A program made the position numbers and the translations under genes. Source: Rhizobacter sp964253025 (GTDB lineage: Bacteria > Pseudomonadota > Gammaproteobacteria > Burkholderiales > Burkholderiaceae_C). Taken from it: a stretch of 64,000 bases of DNA. The notes beneath the pieces were generated by a model. That model made no database searches. It saw only the letters and a program-made list of their open reading frames with translations, and was not told where the DNA came from. Shown piece after piece: positions 1 to 8,436 of this stretch (positions within the stretch are counted from its first letter, which is position 1; each line of letters starts with the position of its first letter). The DNA lies in the NCBI RefSeq assembly GCF_964253025.1, contig NZ_CAXUQC020000001.1:1798001-1862000 (forward strand), read 5' to 3'.

Positions 1-423
1 CAGCGCTGGCTCGACCGGCCGCTGGCGGTCGACCCCGTGGTGCGCGCGGCGCCATCGGATGCCCGCGACCGCCTGCACCGCTTCGACACGCGGCTGCTGC
101 CCCACGACGACCTGCCCACCCAGGTGCAGGACCTGATCGCGTTGGCCGAATCCGAACGCCTCACTGTGGCCCGCGGGGAGTACCGGCCCCAGGTCGATGC
201 CGAAGGCGGCTTCCTGCGCTATCGCATGAGCCTGCCAGTCCGAGGCGAGTGGCGTGCGGTGCACCGTTTCGTCGACTCGGCCTTGCGCGCGCATCCTTCC
301 CTCGGCCTGGAGAGCGTGCAGTTCCAGCGGCCGCAAGTCGATGCCGTCGAGGTCGAGGCGCGGCTTCAGTGGGTCGTGCTGGCACAGCTGCCGCGTACCG
401 CTGTCGCGCGGAGCACGCCATGA
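1..423 (+). CDS. PilO/GspM-like secretion protein (5' end outside window)
   Basis: The reading frame is open from base 1, so the N-terminus lies outside the window; about 140 residues are visible. The visible part has the alpha/beta ferredoxin-like look of the periplasmic domain of PilO/GspMb proteins. It has a helical stretch, then strands ending in a pattern of the type 'LSVRGEWRAVHRFV', which is typical of the GspM/PilO inner-membrane platform. Its stop overlaps the next start as ATGA, and a secretin and prepilins follow, so it is probably the assembly-platform protein of the type II secretion-like operon that continues to 6570. The family assignment rests on this pattern and on context. 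Confidence 0.7.
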   Translation, partial: QRWLDRPLAVDPVVRAAPSDARDRLHRFDTRLLPHDDLPTQVQDLIALAESERLTVARGEYRPQVDAEGGFLRYRMSLPVRGEWRAVHRFVDSALRAHPSLGLESVQFQRPQVDAVEVEARLQWVVLAQLPRTAVARSTP

Positions 424-965
424 ACCGCAAGCGCCACCGCCAGCACCTGCTGCTGGGGCTCGCGCTCGTCGCGACGCTGGCTGCCGCCTACATGGCGCCG
501 GACCCAGAGGCCGACGGCGGCGTACTGCTGGCCGACCGGTCGGCCCGCACCGCTGGCACGTCGGCGGCTCCGCCGTCTCGGGCGCCCGGCAAGGGTGCCG
601 TGGCAGCCGACGTGCTTGAAATCCGTGCGCGCGACGCCGAGGCAGACGACCGCGCGGAGGCACTGTTTGCGGCGGGTGCGTGGCAGGTCGACGCGCCGGT
701 CACCAAGACCGAACCCGTGGTGCCAGTGGTCCAGGGCCCTGCCGTGCCGCATGCCCCACCGCTGCCATTCCGCACCATCGGCCGTTATGAAGAGGACGGT
801 GTCACCGTGTTCTTCCTTCAGCACAACGAACGGGGCATCGTCGCGCGGGTCGGGGACACCGTCGCCGAACACTACAAGGTGGAGAGCGTGCAGGGGAACC
901 TGCTCACCCTGACGCACTTGCCGACCAACCAGACGCAGACCCTCGACGTGGGTGGCACCAGCTGA
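420..965 (+). CDS. Small anchored protein of type II-like secretion system (PilP/GspC-like)
   Basis: This 181-residue protein starts at an ATG that overlaps the preceding stop by four bases. An in-frame upstream extension to 249 exists but would overlap the previous gene by 175 bases, so I rejected it. Residues about 8-26 form a single hydrophobic anchor. An Ala/Pro/Asp-rich linker follows, then a compact beta-rich C-terminal domain of about 70 residues with the pattern 'VARVGDTVAEHYKVESV'. That domain resembles the periplasmic HR/PilP domains of GspC and PilP, which dock the inner-membrane platform on the secretin. Its place directly before the secretin fits that role. The functional call is inference from fold pattern and gene order. 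Confidence 0.65.
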   Translation: MNRKRHRQHLLLGLALVATLAAAYMAPDPEADGGVLLADRSARTAGTSAAPPSRAPGKGAVAADVLEIRARDAEADDRAEALFAAGAWQVDAPVTKTEPVVPVVQGPAVPHAPPLPFRTIGRYEEDGVTVFFLQHNERGIVARVGDTVAEHYKVESVQGNLLTLTHLPTNQTQTLDVGGTS

Positions 966-975
966 GATCGCACAC

Positions 976-3393
976 ATGAAGCCAATCCGGCCGGCCGGCC
1001 TCCAGGCGCCGACCTTCCCCTACCTCGCGCTGGCGCGCCATGGTGCGGCCTGCGCCGTGCTGATGGCGGCCGCCGTGCTCGCCGGCTGCGCCGGCGCGGA
1101 GGCCTACCGCGAGGGGCAGACCTTGATCCGTCAGGGCAAGACCGACCAGGCGCTCGTCAAGCTAGAGGAGGCCGTTGCGGCACAGCCGCGCAACGCCGAG
1201 TACCGCATCGCGCTCGCGAACCAGCGCGCGCTCGCCGTGAGCCGCCTGGTGTCGGCCGGCGAGTTGGCGCTCCACGAAGGACGCATCACGGAGGCCGAGA
1301 AGGCATACGGGCAGGCGCGGCAGCTCGATCCTTACAACGCGATGGCGAAGCAAGGTCTTGACAATGTGGTGATGGAGCGCCGCCATCGCCTGCTCCTGAG
1401 CGAGGCCGACGTCGCATTCAAGCGGGGAGGTGCTCCCGACATCACCGAGGCCGAGTCAAAGCTGCGCACGGTGCTCGTGGAGGATCCGTCGCGCAAGGAC
1501 GCGCTGCAGCTGAAGGCGCGCATCGACGAAATGCGTTCGCGCCAGCGGCGGCCGGGCGTGCAGCTGGCAGCCACGTATCGCAAACCCATCACGCTCGAGT
1601 TCCGCGACGCACCGCTCAAGTCGGTGTTCGACGTGATTGCCAAGGTCTCGGGCCTGAACTTCTACTTCGACAAGGACCTGCGCCCGGACATCAAGGTGAC
1701 GATCCTCGCCAGGAATACGTCGATCGAGGACGCAGTCCGCCTCGTGCTGGTGACGAACCAGCTCGAGCAGAAGGTGCTCAACGACAACGCGATCCTGATC
1801 TATCCCGGCACACCGCAGAAGCTCAAGGAGTACCAGACGCTGTCGGTGCGCACCTTCTACCTGACCAACGCCGATGTGAAGGCGGTGTCGAACACGATCA
1901 AGACCATCGTCAAGACGAAAGACATGGCGATCGACGAACGCCTGGGCATCCTGATCATGCGCGACACACCGGAAGCCATCCGCATGGCAGAGCGCATCGT
2001 CGCGCTGCAGGACCTGAGCGACCCCGAGGTGATGCTGGAGGTAGAGGTGCTCGAGGTCAAGCGTTCGCGCCTGCTCGAACTGGGCGTGCAGTGGCCGAGC
2101 CAGACGACCCTGTCGCCGCTGGTGACGGCCGGCAGCCCGCTGACGCTGGCGACCCTGCGCAACCTCACTGCGGCCACAACCCAGGTGGGCGTGGGCAACA
2201 TGATCATCAACGCGCGCAAGGAAGACCAGGACGCCAACGTGCTGGCTAACCCGCGCATCCGCGTGCGCAACAAGGACAAGGCCAAGGTGCTGATCGGCGA
2301 CCGTGTCCCCATCATCACCACCACCACCTCGCCGGCCACCAATGCCAGCTACATCTCCGAGACGGTCAACTACATCGACGTCGGCCTCAAGCTCGAGGTG
2401 GAGCCCGTGATCTACCTCGACGCCGAGGTTGCGATCAAAGTCAACCTCGAGGTGTCGACGCTTGTGCGTGAGGTGGTCAGCAAGTCGGGCACGCTCGCCT
2501 ATCAGATCGGCACGCGTGGTGCGAACACGGTGCTTCGGCTCAAGGACGGAGAGACCCAGGTGCTGGCGGGCCTGATCAGCGACGAGGACCGGCGCACCGC
2601 CAACAAGGTGCCGGGCCTCGGCGAGATGCCGGTGCTCGGCCGCCTGTTCGGCAGCCAGAAGGACGACACGCAGCGCAGCGAGATCCTGCTCTCCATTACG
2701 CCGCGCGTAGTGCGTTCCAACCGCCGTCCCGACCTGTTCGAAGCCGAGTTCGAGTCCGGCACGGAAACCAGCATCGGATCGGACTCGCTGCGCCTCAGCG
2801 TCGTGGAACCCGCCGACGCTGCTGCTTCGGGCGCCGCGCGCACGGCGACAGGCGCCGCACCGGGCGAGGTCGGCGGTCCCACACCGGCGGCCGCTGCCGC
2901 CGGGGCGAACGCCTTCGTGACCCGCGCCGCAGCATCCGCGACCCCGCCGACGGGCAGTGGTCCCGCGCCCGCGCTGCTGTGGCAGGCCCCCAACGAGGTC
3001 AAGGCGGGCGAGCAGTTCACGGCCGTGCTGCAGGTCAACAGCCAAGCCGCGCTGCGCGGGCTCCCGATGCTGATCGGCTTCGATCCGCAGGCACTGCAGG
3101 TCGCCCAGGTGCAAGAAGGCGGGTTCTTCAAACAGGGCAACGGTGCATCGCAGTTCAGCCACCGGGTAGACGCGGCGCAGGGCAAGGTGTTCGTAGCCGC
3201 CGTGCGCCAGAACTCCTCGGGAGGAGATGCCGGCGTGAACGGCTCGGGTGCCGTCGTAATGGTCACGTTCAAGGCGCTGAAGCCTACGACCGGCCCGGGC
3301 GCACGCATCCAGTTGCTTTCGGCCTCGCCGGAACCCGCGGCGACCATGCCGGTGGCGCTGCCGGTGGAACGGCTCGTGCGCATCACGCCATGA
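976..3393 (+). CDS. GspD/PilQ-type secretin lipoprotein with C-terminal cohesin-like domain
   Basis: The 805-residue product forms the outer-membrane channel of a type II secretion-like system. The start at 976 gives a signal peptide and a lipobox (LAGC, Cys38). The in-frame ATG at 952 lies inside the previous gene. Domains in order: TPR-like repeats (about 45-140), a secretin N-type domain beginning near the motif 'ITLEFRDAPLKSVFDVIAK', and the secretin core (about 390-590) with 'VPGLGEMPVLGRLFGS' and 'LLSITPRVVR'. An Ala/Pro-rich linker leads to a C-terminal domain of about 130 residues that resembles cohesin (strand patterns around 'LIGFDPQALQVAQVQEG'). Ordinary GspD proteins end shortly after the secretin core, so the cohesin-like tail is unusual. 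Its stop overlaps the next gene. Confidence 0.92.
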   Translation: MKPIRPAGLQAPTFPYLALARHGAACAVLMAAAVLAGCAGAEAYREGQTLIRQGKTDQALVKLEEAVAAQPRNAEYRIALANQRALAVSRLVSAGELALHEGRITEAEKAYGQARQLDPYNAMAKQGLDNVVMERRHRLLLSEADVAFKRGGAPDITEAESKLRTVLVEDPSRKDALQLKARIDEMRSRQRRPGVQLAATYRKPITLEFRDAPLKSVFDVIAKVSGLNFYFDKDLRPDIKVTILARNTSIEDAVRLVLVTNQLEQKVLNDNAILIYPGTPQKLKEYQTLSVRTFYLTNADVKAVSNTIKTIVKTKDMAIDERLGILIMRDTPEAIRMAERIVALQDLSDPEVMLEVEVLEVKRSRLLELGVQWPSQTTLSPLVTAGSPLTLATLRNLTAATTQVGVGNMIINARKEDQDANVLANPRIRVRNKDKAKVLIGDRVPIITTTTSPATNASYISETVNYIDVGLKLEVEPVIYLDAEVAIKVNLEVSTLVREVVSKSGTLAYQIGTRGANTVLRLKDGETQVLAGLISDEDRRTANKVPGLGEMPVLGRLFGSQKDDTQRSEILLSITPRVVRSNRRPDLFEAEFESGTETSIGSDSLRLSVVEPADAAASGAARTATGAAPGEVGGPTPAAAAAGANAFVTRAAASATPPTGSGPAPALLWQAPNEVKAGEQFTAVLQVNSQAALRGLPMLIGFDPQALQVAQVQEGGFFKQGNGASQFSHRVDAAQGKVFVAAVRQNSSGGDAGVNGSGAVVMVTFKALKPTTGPGARIQLLSASPEPAATMPVALPVERLVRITP

Positions 3394-3881
3394 CCGATCC
3401 TTTCCGCCTTGACCGTGCGCGCGGCTTCACATTCGTCGAACTGATGATGACGCTCGCAATCATGGCCGTGCTCGTGATGGTGGCCGTGCCGCTCGTGGAG
3501 ATCAACGTGCGGCGTGAGAAGGAGCGCGACCTGCGCCGGGCGCTGATTCAGATCCGCGACGGGCTTGACGCCTACAAACGGGCGTCGGACCAAGGGCGCA
3601 TCCAGCAGAGGATCGGTGACAGCGGCTATCCCAAGACCCTCGACGAGCTGGTCGACGGAGTGCCGGACCAGCGCAGCCCCGTCAAGCAGAAGTTGTACTT
3701 CCTCCGCAGCCTGCCCCGGGATCCAATGAACCCCGACACTAGAGCCACGGCATCGGCCACATGGGGCCTGCGCAGCTACGCCTCGCCCCCTGACGACCCG
3801 CAGGAGGGGGAGGACGTGTTCGACGTCTTCTCACGCGCGGAGGGTGCAGGACTCAACAACGTGCCTTACCGCCAATGGTGA
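3390..3881 (+). CDS. Prepilin-type pseudopilin (GspG/GspH-like)
   Basis: This 163-residue prepilin has the class III signal 'RGFTFVELMMTLAIMAVL'. The predicted prepilin peptidase cut is after Gly, with Phe at +1 and Glu at +5, followed by a hydrophobic helix. The soluble part contains 'YPKTLDELVDG' and 'LPRDPMNP', which resemble the C-terminal region of GspG. The ATG overlaps the secretin stop by four bases; longer in-frame starts lie inside the secretin gene. It should be a subunit of the short periplasmic pseudopilus that works with the secretin. Confidence 0.88.
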   Translation: MTDPFRLDRARGFTFVELMMTLAIMAVLVMVAVPLVEINVRREKERDLRRALIQIRDGLDAYKRASDQGRIQQRIGDSGYPKTLDELVDGVPDQRSPVKQKLYFLRSLPRDPMNPDTRATASATWGLRSYASPPDDPQEGEDVFDVFSRAEGAGLNNVPYRQW

Positions 3882-4264
3882 CCACAATGGCTCGACGCTC
3901 GGGCGGGTTCACGTTGATCGAGTTGCTGGTCGTGATGTCGATCATCGCGCTGCTGTTGACGATCGCGGTGCCGCGCTACTTCGGCTCGCTCAACCGCTCG
4001 AAGGAGGTGGCGTTGCAGGAGAACCTGCACGTGCTGCGCACCACCCTCGACAAGTTCCGCGCCGACACCGGCCGCTACCCCGAGACGCTGGACGAACTTG
4101 TGGAAGCGAAGTATCTGCGTGCCGTGCCCATCGACCCGGTCACCGAGTCGGCCGCCACGTGGGTGATGGTGCCGCCGCGCGAGGCGGACGTTCCCGGTGT
4201 GGGCGACGTGCGCAGCGGCGCCCCCGGCCAGATGAGAGACGGACGGCGGTATGACGCCCTGTAG
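3875..4264 (+). CDS. Prepilin-type pseudopilin (GspG-like)
   Basis: This 129-residue protein has a typical prepilin leader, 'GGFTLIELLVVMSIIALLL', with Phe+1 and Glu+5 after the expected cleavage. The pattern 'DTGRYPETLDELVEAKYLR' with 'PIDPVTESAATWV' is the classic GspG signature. It is the best candidate for the major pseudopilin of this system. The start overlaps the previous gene by seven bases; the ATG at 3887 is an alternative that would remove the overlap. It is translationally coupled to its neighbours. Confidence 0.9.
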   Translation: MVTTMARRSGGFTLIELLVVMSIIALLLTIAVPRYFGSLNRSKEVALQENLHVLRTTLDKFRADTGRYPETLDELVEAKYLRAVPIDPVTESAATWVMVPPREADVPGVGDVRSGAPGQMRDGRRYDAL

Positions 4265-4835
4265 CGCCCAGCGCGGCTTTTCGTACCTGTGGGTGCTGCT
4301 GCTTGTGGCGCTGCTTGGCATGAGCGTGGGCTTCGCGTGGGAGCTCCACACGACCTCCGTGCGACGGGATCAGGAGGCCGAGCTGCTCGCCATCGGACGT
4401 CAGTTCCGCATCGCGATCGGCCGGTACCACGAGGCGATGCCGATGGGGAGGCGCGAGTATCCCGTCGGACTCGAGGATTTGCTGTTCGACAAGCGCGTCT
4501 CCGGCGGGCGCCGTCATCTGCGCAAGGTGTTCGTCGATCCAATGACGGGCAAGGCTGACTGGGTTCTGGTGCGGGTCGCCGGCCGAGTGGTCGGCGTGCA
4601 CTCCCGCTCCGAGGCCGTTCCGATCAAGCAAGGGGCCTTCGAGGCCGAGGACGCCGGGTTCACCGGCAAGCAGGCGTACCGCGAATGGAAATTCACCTAT
4701 CCCTCCGATCTGATGCAGCGCGGCACTGCCGACCCCGCGCCCTCGGGAGCCTCCCCGATGCCGGGGCTGGCCGCCTCAGCAGGCACCTCATGGCCGGGGC
4801 TGTCCGCCAGTGGTGCGATTGGGCTGAACCCGTGA
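4251..4835 (+). CDS. Prepilin-like protein lacking Glu+5 (tip pseudopilin-like)
   Basis: The 194-residue product begins with a prepilin-like leader, 'QRGFSYLWVLLLVALLGM'. The Glu at position +5 of normal pseudopilins is replaced by Trp. Among known type II systems the tip subunit GspK also lacks Glu+5, so a priming or tip role is plausible. The soluble region contains 'YPVGLEDLLFDKR' and 'VFVDPMTGKADWVLV', which resemble GspG-like folds, followed by a low-complexity Pro/Ala/Gly tail. It overlaps the preceding gene by 14 bases and the next one by four. Confidence 0.82.
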   Translation: MTPCSAQRGFSYLWVLLLVALLGMSVGFAWELHTTSVRRDQEAELLAIGRQFRIAIGRYHEAMPMGRREYPVGLEDLLFDKRVSGGRRHLRKVFVDPMTGKADWVLVRVAGRVVGVHSRSEAVPIKQGAFEAEDAGFTGKQAYREWKFTYPSDLMQRGTADPAPSGASPMPGLAASAGTSWPGLSASGAIGLNP

Positions 4836-5707
4836 GGTGCGCGCTGGTGCTCTGCCTTGCAGGGCTGGTGGCGGGGTCGGCGCTGGCGGGTGTTGCTCCG
4901 GGGGGAACCATGCCCGAGGCGCTCAAGGGCCTCAACCCGGCTTCGTCGATGTGCAAGCGGGAGGATGTACTGGCGGGGGCCGCCGCCCCGTCCCCCGCGG
5001 CGGTGACGCGCCGCGACGCGGTGTGCGCCCTGTCGCCCGCCCAGCTTGACTCGATGCGCAGTGATCCGCGCGCCGCGCTGATCGACGTGCGCAATTCGCC
5101 CTTGCCGTTGCCAGAGGGCATCGCCACCATGGTGATGCCGCTGTCGGCCGTACGCACCAAGGCCTTCCTGCGCGACAAGACCGTGGTGCTGCTCGGCAAC
5201 GGCCGGATGGAACGCGAGCTGTACGAAGCCTGTGGCGCACTGCTCGAACAGGGCTTCGCCCGAGTGCGCGTACTGCAGGGGGGGGTGCCCAACTGGCCGG
5301 CTGCGGGCCGCGCCGGCGACACACTGTCCTGGTCCCTCACTGCGGCGGAGCTGTGGGCTGAGAGCCAGTCCGACGCCAACCTCGTGCTGCTGTCAACGCG
5401 CCGAGCTGGCCTGCGCAAGCAGCTGCCCGGGGCCGTCGACCTGCCCGCGCTGACCCCCGACGCAGCGCGTGCGGCCGTGAAGCAGTGGCGGCGCGAACGC
5501 AAGGCCGCGCACCTGTCGGCCGTCGTGCTCGCGGCAATGCCCGAAGACGAGGACGAGGCGGTCCAGCGGCTGCGCGACGCGCTTCACCCGGTGCCGGTGC
5601 TCGTCTACACCGAAAACGATTCGACCTACCTGCGCCAACTGGTGCAGCAGCAGACAGTGTGGGCGGCCCAGGCCCGCGGACCGCGCAAGCCGGCATGCGG
5701 CCTGTGA
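4832..5707 (+). CDS. Exported rhodanese-like protein without catalytic Cys
   Basis: I place the start at GTG 4832, which overlaps the previous stop as GTGA and directly yields a signal peptide (VRCALVLCLAGLVAGSALA). ATG codons at 4685 and 4790 are in frame but lie inside the upstream gene. The 291-residue protein contains a rhodanese-like fold (about 65-160) with 'AALIDVRNSP' and the closing 'VRVLQGGVPNW'. In the active loop the usual Cys is replaced by Gly (VVLLGNGRM, Gly122), so sulfurtransferase activity is unlikely. A second, weaker rhodanese-like half seems to follow. Being in the secretion operon, it may be a structural or binding protein in the periplasm; that role is inference. Confidence 0.8.
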   Translation: MRCALVLCLAGLVAGSALAGVAPGGTMPEALKGLNPASSMCKREDVLAGAAAPSPAAVTRRDAVCALSPAQLDSMRSDPRAALIDVRNSPLPLPEGIATMVMPLSAVRTKAFLRDKTVVLLGNGRMERELYEACGALLEQGFARVRVLQGGVPNWPAAGRAGDTLSWSLTAAELWAESQSDANLVLLSTRRAGLRKQLPGAVDLPALTPDAARAAVKQWRRERKAAHLSAVVLAAMPEDEDEAVQRLRDALHPVPVLVYTENDSTYLRQLVQQQTVWAAQARGPRKPACGL

Positions 5708-6570
5708 ACTTCGCTCGCCGCAGCTGCCTGCACATGCTGCCGGCCGCCGCGTGTGCATGGGCTGCCGCTCCGCACGCAAGGGCAGGGGAGGCGGAGCGGC
5801 GCCAACTGAGGTGGAGTTTCGAGCTCGTCAACCCGCTCTCCCGCGACCTTTTTGATCAGGCCGTGTGGCTCTACGTGCCTGCCGCCGAAACTCCGGTGCA
5901 GACCCTCGACGCAGTACGCCTCTCGGTGCCGTGGACCCTCGCGCGCGATGCGCTGGGGCATGCCATCGTCCAGGTGCTCGTGCCCCGGCTCCCGGCGCTC
6001 GGGCGCCGCGTGGTGTCCGTCACGGCGGACCTGACGATGCGGGCTCTGCCGCGGGAAACCCCGCTCGCCGACCCCGGTGATTGGCTGCGCAGCGAACGCT
6101 TCATCGAGGTCGAGCATCCCGCCGTGCGGGCGCTTGCGGCCGAGCTGAGACAGCGATCGCCTGCCGACACGGCGCGGGCGGTGTACGACTGGGTCCGAGG
6201 TCACCTCCAGTACGCCGGCTATGTGCCAGAAGACCGCGGAGCAGCGGACGCGCTGGCCCGCCACGGCGGTGATTGCACCGAGTACGCCTACCTCGTCACG
6301 GCCCTCGCGCGGGCCAACGGCATCCCGGCCCGAATGGTGGGCGGCTACGACACGGATCGCAATGCCGTGCTGCGGGCCGCCGACTATCACAACTGGGCCG
6401 AGCTGCATTTCGAGGGCCGGTGGAACCTGGTCGACGCGCAGAAGGAGCGCTGGCTCGAGCCCGCTGGGCAGTACGTGGCGTTTCGGATCTACAGAGACGC
6501 GGCGGTAAATCCTGTCGGGCGTGCCCATCGTTATGCCGTGCGCGGCGAGATGGAAGTTCGCCCTGCATGA
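5695..6570 (+). CDS. Exported transglutaminase-like (cysteine protease fold) protein
   Basis: The 291-residue protein starts at ATG 5695, overlapping the rhodanese-like gene by 13 bases. It begins with Arg-rich residues and a hydrophobic segment ending near Ala-Arg-Ala (about residue 30), consistent with a signal peptide. A transglutaminase core is clear: the catalytic triad is Cys194 (HGGDCTEYAYL), His232 (ADYHNWAEL) and Asp247 (WNLVDAQ). The N-terminal half is beta-rich and of unknown type. Such proteins act as proteases, amidases or cross-linkers in the envelope. It is the last gene of the secretion-like operon and could process a substrate or a pilus component. Confidence 0.88.
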   Translation: MRPVNFARRSCLHMLPAAACAWAAAPHARAGEAERRQLRWSFELVNPLSRDLFDQAVWLYVPAAETPVQTLDAVRLSVPWTLARDALGHAIVQVLVPRLPALGRRVVSVTADLTMRALPRETPLADPGDWLRSERFIEVEHPAVRALAAELRQRSPADTARAVYDWVRGHLQYAGYVPEDRGAADALARHGGDCTEYAYLVTALARANGIPARMVGGYDTDRNAVLRAADYHNWAELHFEGRWNLVDAQKERWLEPAGQYVAFRIYRDAAVNPVGRAHRYAVRGEMEVRPA

Positions 6571-7387
6571 CGCCCGCGTCCTCGGTCGTCGCCATCCGCG
6601 ACGTGGATGTCCAGGTGCCTCCGGGTCACACCGTCACCTGGCGCGCAAAAGTCGCGGCGCCGATCTCGCAGGGTTTTTGAGGGCGCTGCTCGTTGAAGTC
6701 GAGCCGCCATCCCCGGTGATGTGTTGCACCGTCTGGATCGAGCGGAAAGAGCCGGCGTCGAGCGCCTGGGTGCGAGTCGTTCGGTTGAACCTCTCGATGT
6801 ACGTGGTCTGGTACGGCTGACCAGGCTGCATGAAGCGAAGCGCAATGCCCCTGGTTGCCGCACCTTCGCTGGACCCGTTCGACGTCATCTTCGGTCCGCG
6901 GTCCAAGCGAATGGAGCCCGGCACACGGTCTAAGTCGACCAGCCGGCTCAATGAGCGCATCTGCCGTCCTGCCCTGGTCCGACGTGCCGATCTCACGGCG
7001 AAGGGCTACCTGTCGGATTCGTCGATCACGTTGCGCGTGCGGAATTCCGGCCGTCGTAGAGCGATTCGTGCCAGAGGTCCAGTTCCGAGCCTTGAATCAC
7101 GGGCTGCCCGCCCTGCAGAGGCACGCCATCACGCTTAGAACTCGCTTCTTCGTTCGCCGCGGCAGGTTCATTCCCGTTTCGCAGCACACACGCCATGGCC
7201 GACCTTCCAAGCGCAAGCGGTCAAGGCAGTTCTAGAAGCCACAGTGACTGCGGGCGCTCCAAAACAGCGTCCGGGGCCGCGACACCTTCGGCCTAAAGCG
7301 CGAAGCCGTCTCACTTCCATTGCAGTACGCGGCCCACGACAGCGCGCGCCAAGGGTTGCTCGCTCGTCATCGTGGCACGATAGACCC
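6571..7387. other. Intergenic region holding a decayed insertion sequence
   Basis: No intact gene lies in this stretch of about 820 bases. Most of it is the broken IS3-family transposase listed separately. Bases 7173-7387 show no convincing gene or terminator. Confidence 0.7.
6650..7172 (-). pseudogene. IS3-family transposase OrfB remnant with several frameshifts
   Basis: Read on the minus strand, successive fragments match the catalytic (rve) part of an IS3-family OrfB in three different frames. First 'NLPRRTKKRVL', then 'LDLWHESLYDGR', then 'FRTRNVIDESDR' followed by a TAG stop (bases 7006-7008). Next come 'PGSIRLDRGPKMTS', 'MQPGQPYQTTYIERFN' and finally 'WRLDFNEQRPQ' in another frame. These correspond to the DDE-region blocks of IS3/IS407-type transposases, with the second Asp motif changed from DNGPE to DRGPK. 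At least three frameshifts and one stop are present, so it is not functional. I saw no matching inverted repeats. Confidence 0.8.
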
Positions 7388-8194
7388 ATGATCGACAACC
7401 CCACGCCGTGCACATCGCTTGAAGTCCCCATCGCGTTGGTCGAAGCCGTCCAGCGCGCCCGCCGCATCGCCGTGCTCACCGGCGCCGGCATGTCCGCAGA
7501 GAGCGGCATCCCGACCTTTCGCGATGCACTGAGCGGCCTGTGGTCCACGTTCAATCCGCACGATCTCGCGACGCGAGAAGGCTTTGTGCGCGACCCCGCG
7601 CTGGTGTGGGGTTGGTATGAAGCACGACGCGAAGGCGTGGCCCGAGCACAGCCGAATGCGGGCCATTGCGCGCTGAGCGAGCTGGCCGCGCGGCAGGGCC
7701 TCGAGAACCTGACCATCGTGACCCAGAACGTCGACGACCTGCATGAGCGCGCCGGCTCGCGAGACGTCATTCACCTGCACGGCAGCCTCTTCGCACCACG
7801 GTGCCTGGACTGTGGCCATCCGGCTTCGACGCAGGGCATGGGCTTGCCCACGGCGTCTCCCAGGGCCGAAGACGGTGCCCAGCCGCCGCCTCGGTGCAGC
7901 GTCTGCGGCGGCCCCGTCCGGCCCGGTGTCGTTTGGTTCGGCGAGGAACTGCCTCAGACCGAGTGGAACCTGGCTTGCGAGCGGACATCGCGCGCCGACT
8001 TGCTGCTGGTGGTCGGCACGTCGGGCCTGGTCTACCCTGCGGCCGGCCTGCCAGACCTCGCCATGCGGGCGGGCGCGGCCGTCTGGGACATCAACCCGGA
8101 CGCTTCGGCCACGACGGGACGAAACACCTGGTGCAGTACCGCTGCCACAGGGCTCCCCGCGTTGGTGGCGAGGTGCCTCGGGCCGGCGGCCTGA
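7388..8194 (+). CDS. cobB: Sir2-family NAD-dependent protein deacylase
   Basis: This 268-residue sirtuin removes acyl groups from lysines using NAD+. The NAD-binding motif GAGMSAESGIPTFR is at 32-45, TQNVD at 112-116, and the catalytic His is His131 (LHGS). The zinc site is made of Cys139, Cys142, Cys170 and Cys173. Tyr77 and Arg80 (WYEAR) form the YxxR pair of class III sirtuins, which favours desuccinylase/demalonylase activity as in E. coli CobB. I chose ATG 7388 because the fold begins soon after it; the frame is open further upstream without family features. It is monocistronic between the IS remnant and a convergent gene. Confidence 0.93.
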   Translation: MIDNPTPCTSLEVPIALVEAVQRARRIAVLTGAGMSAESGIPTFRDALSGLWSTFNPHDLATREGFVRDPALVWGWYEARREGVARAQPNAGHCALSELAARQGLENLTIVTQNVDDLHERAGSRDVIHLHGSLFAPRCLDCGHPASTQGMGLPTASPRAEDGAQPPPRCSVCGGPVRPGVVWFGEELPQTEWNLACERTSRADLLLVVGTSGLVYPAAGLPDLAMRAGAAVWDINPDASATTGRNTWCSTAATGLPALVARCLGPAA

Positions 8195-8436
8195 CGCGGA
8201 GGACGCACGCCGGGAACCTGGTGTCCATTGCCATGGCTGGCCTTGCTGAATCGCGTCCGCCCGGCCGGCCGCGGCGCCTGGAGTACCGGCCAGTGACGGT
8301 CAGGACCGTCGTAGCCCGTGAGTCCCATCGGTCGGCTCCAACGCCAGATGGCAAGAGACGCGTGTCACGCGTCGGTACAGGCGTGCTCCCGCACACCTGC
8401 ACCTCCCGAACGCCCGTGGCGCGCAGGCTCAAGCAC

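Noticed and set aside
1456..3162. Long open frame on the minus strand opposite the secretin
   Set aside because: It is a shadow frame of high-GC DNA; the product is His/Arg/Leu-rich without any domain, while the plus strand has a clear secretin.
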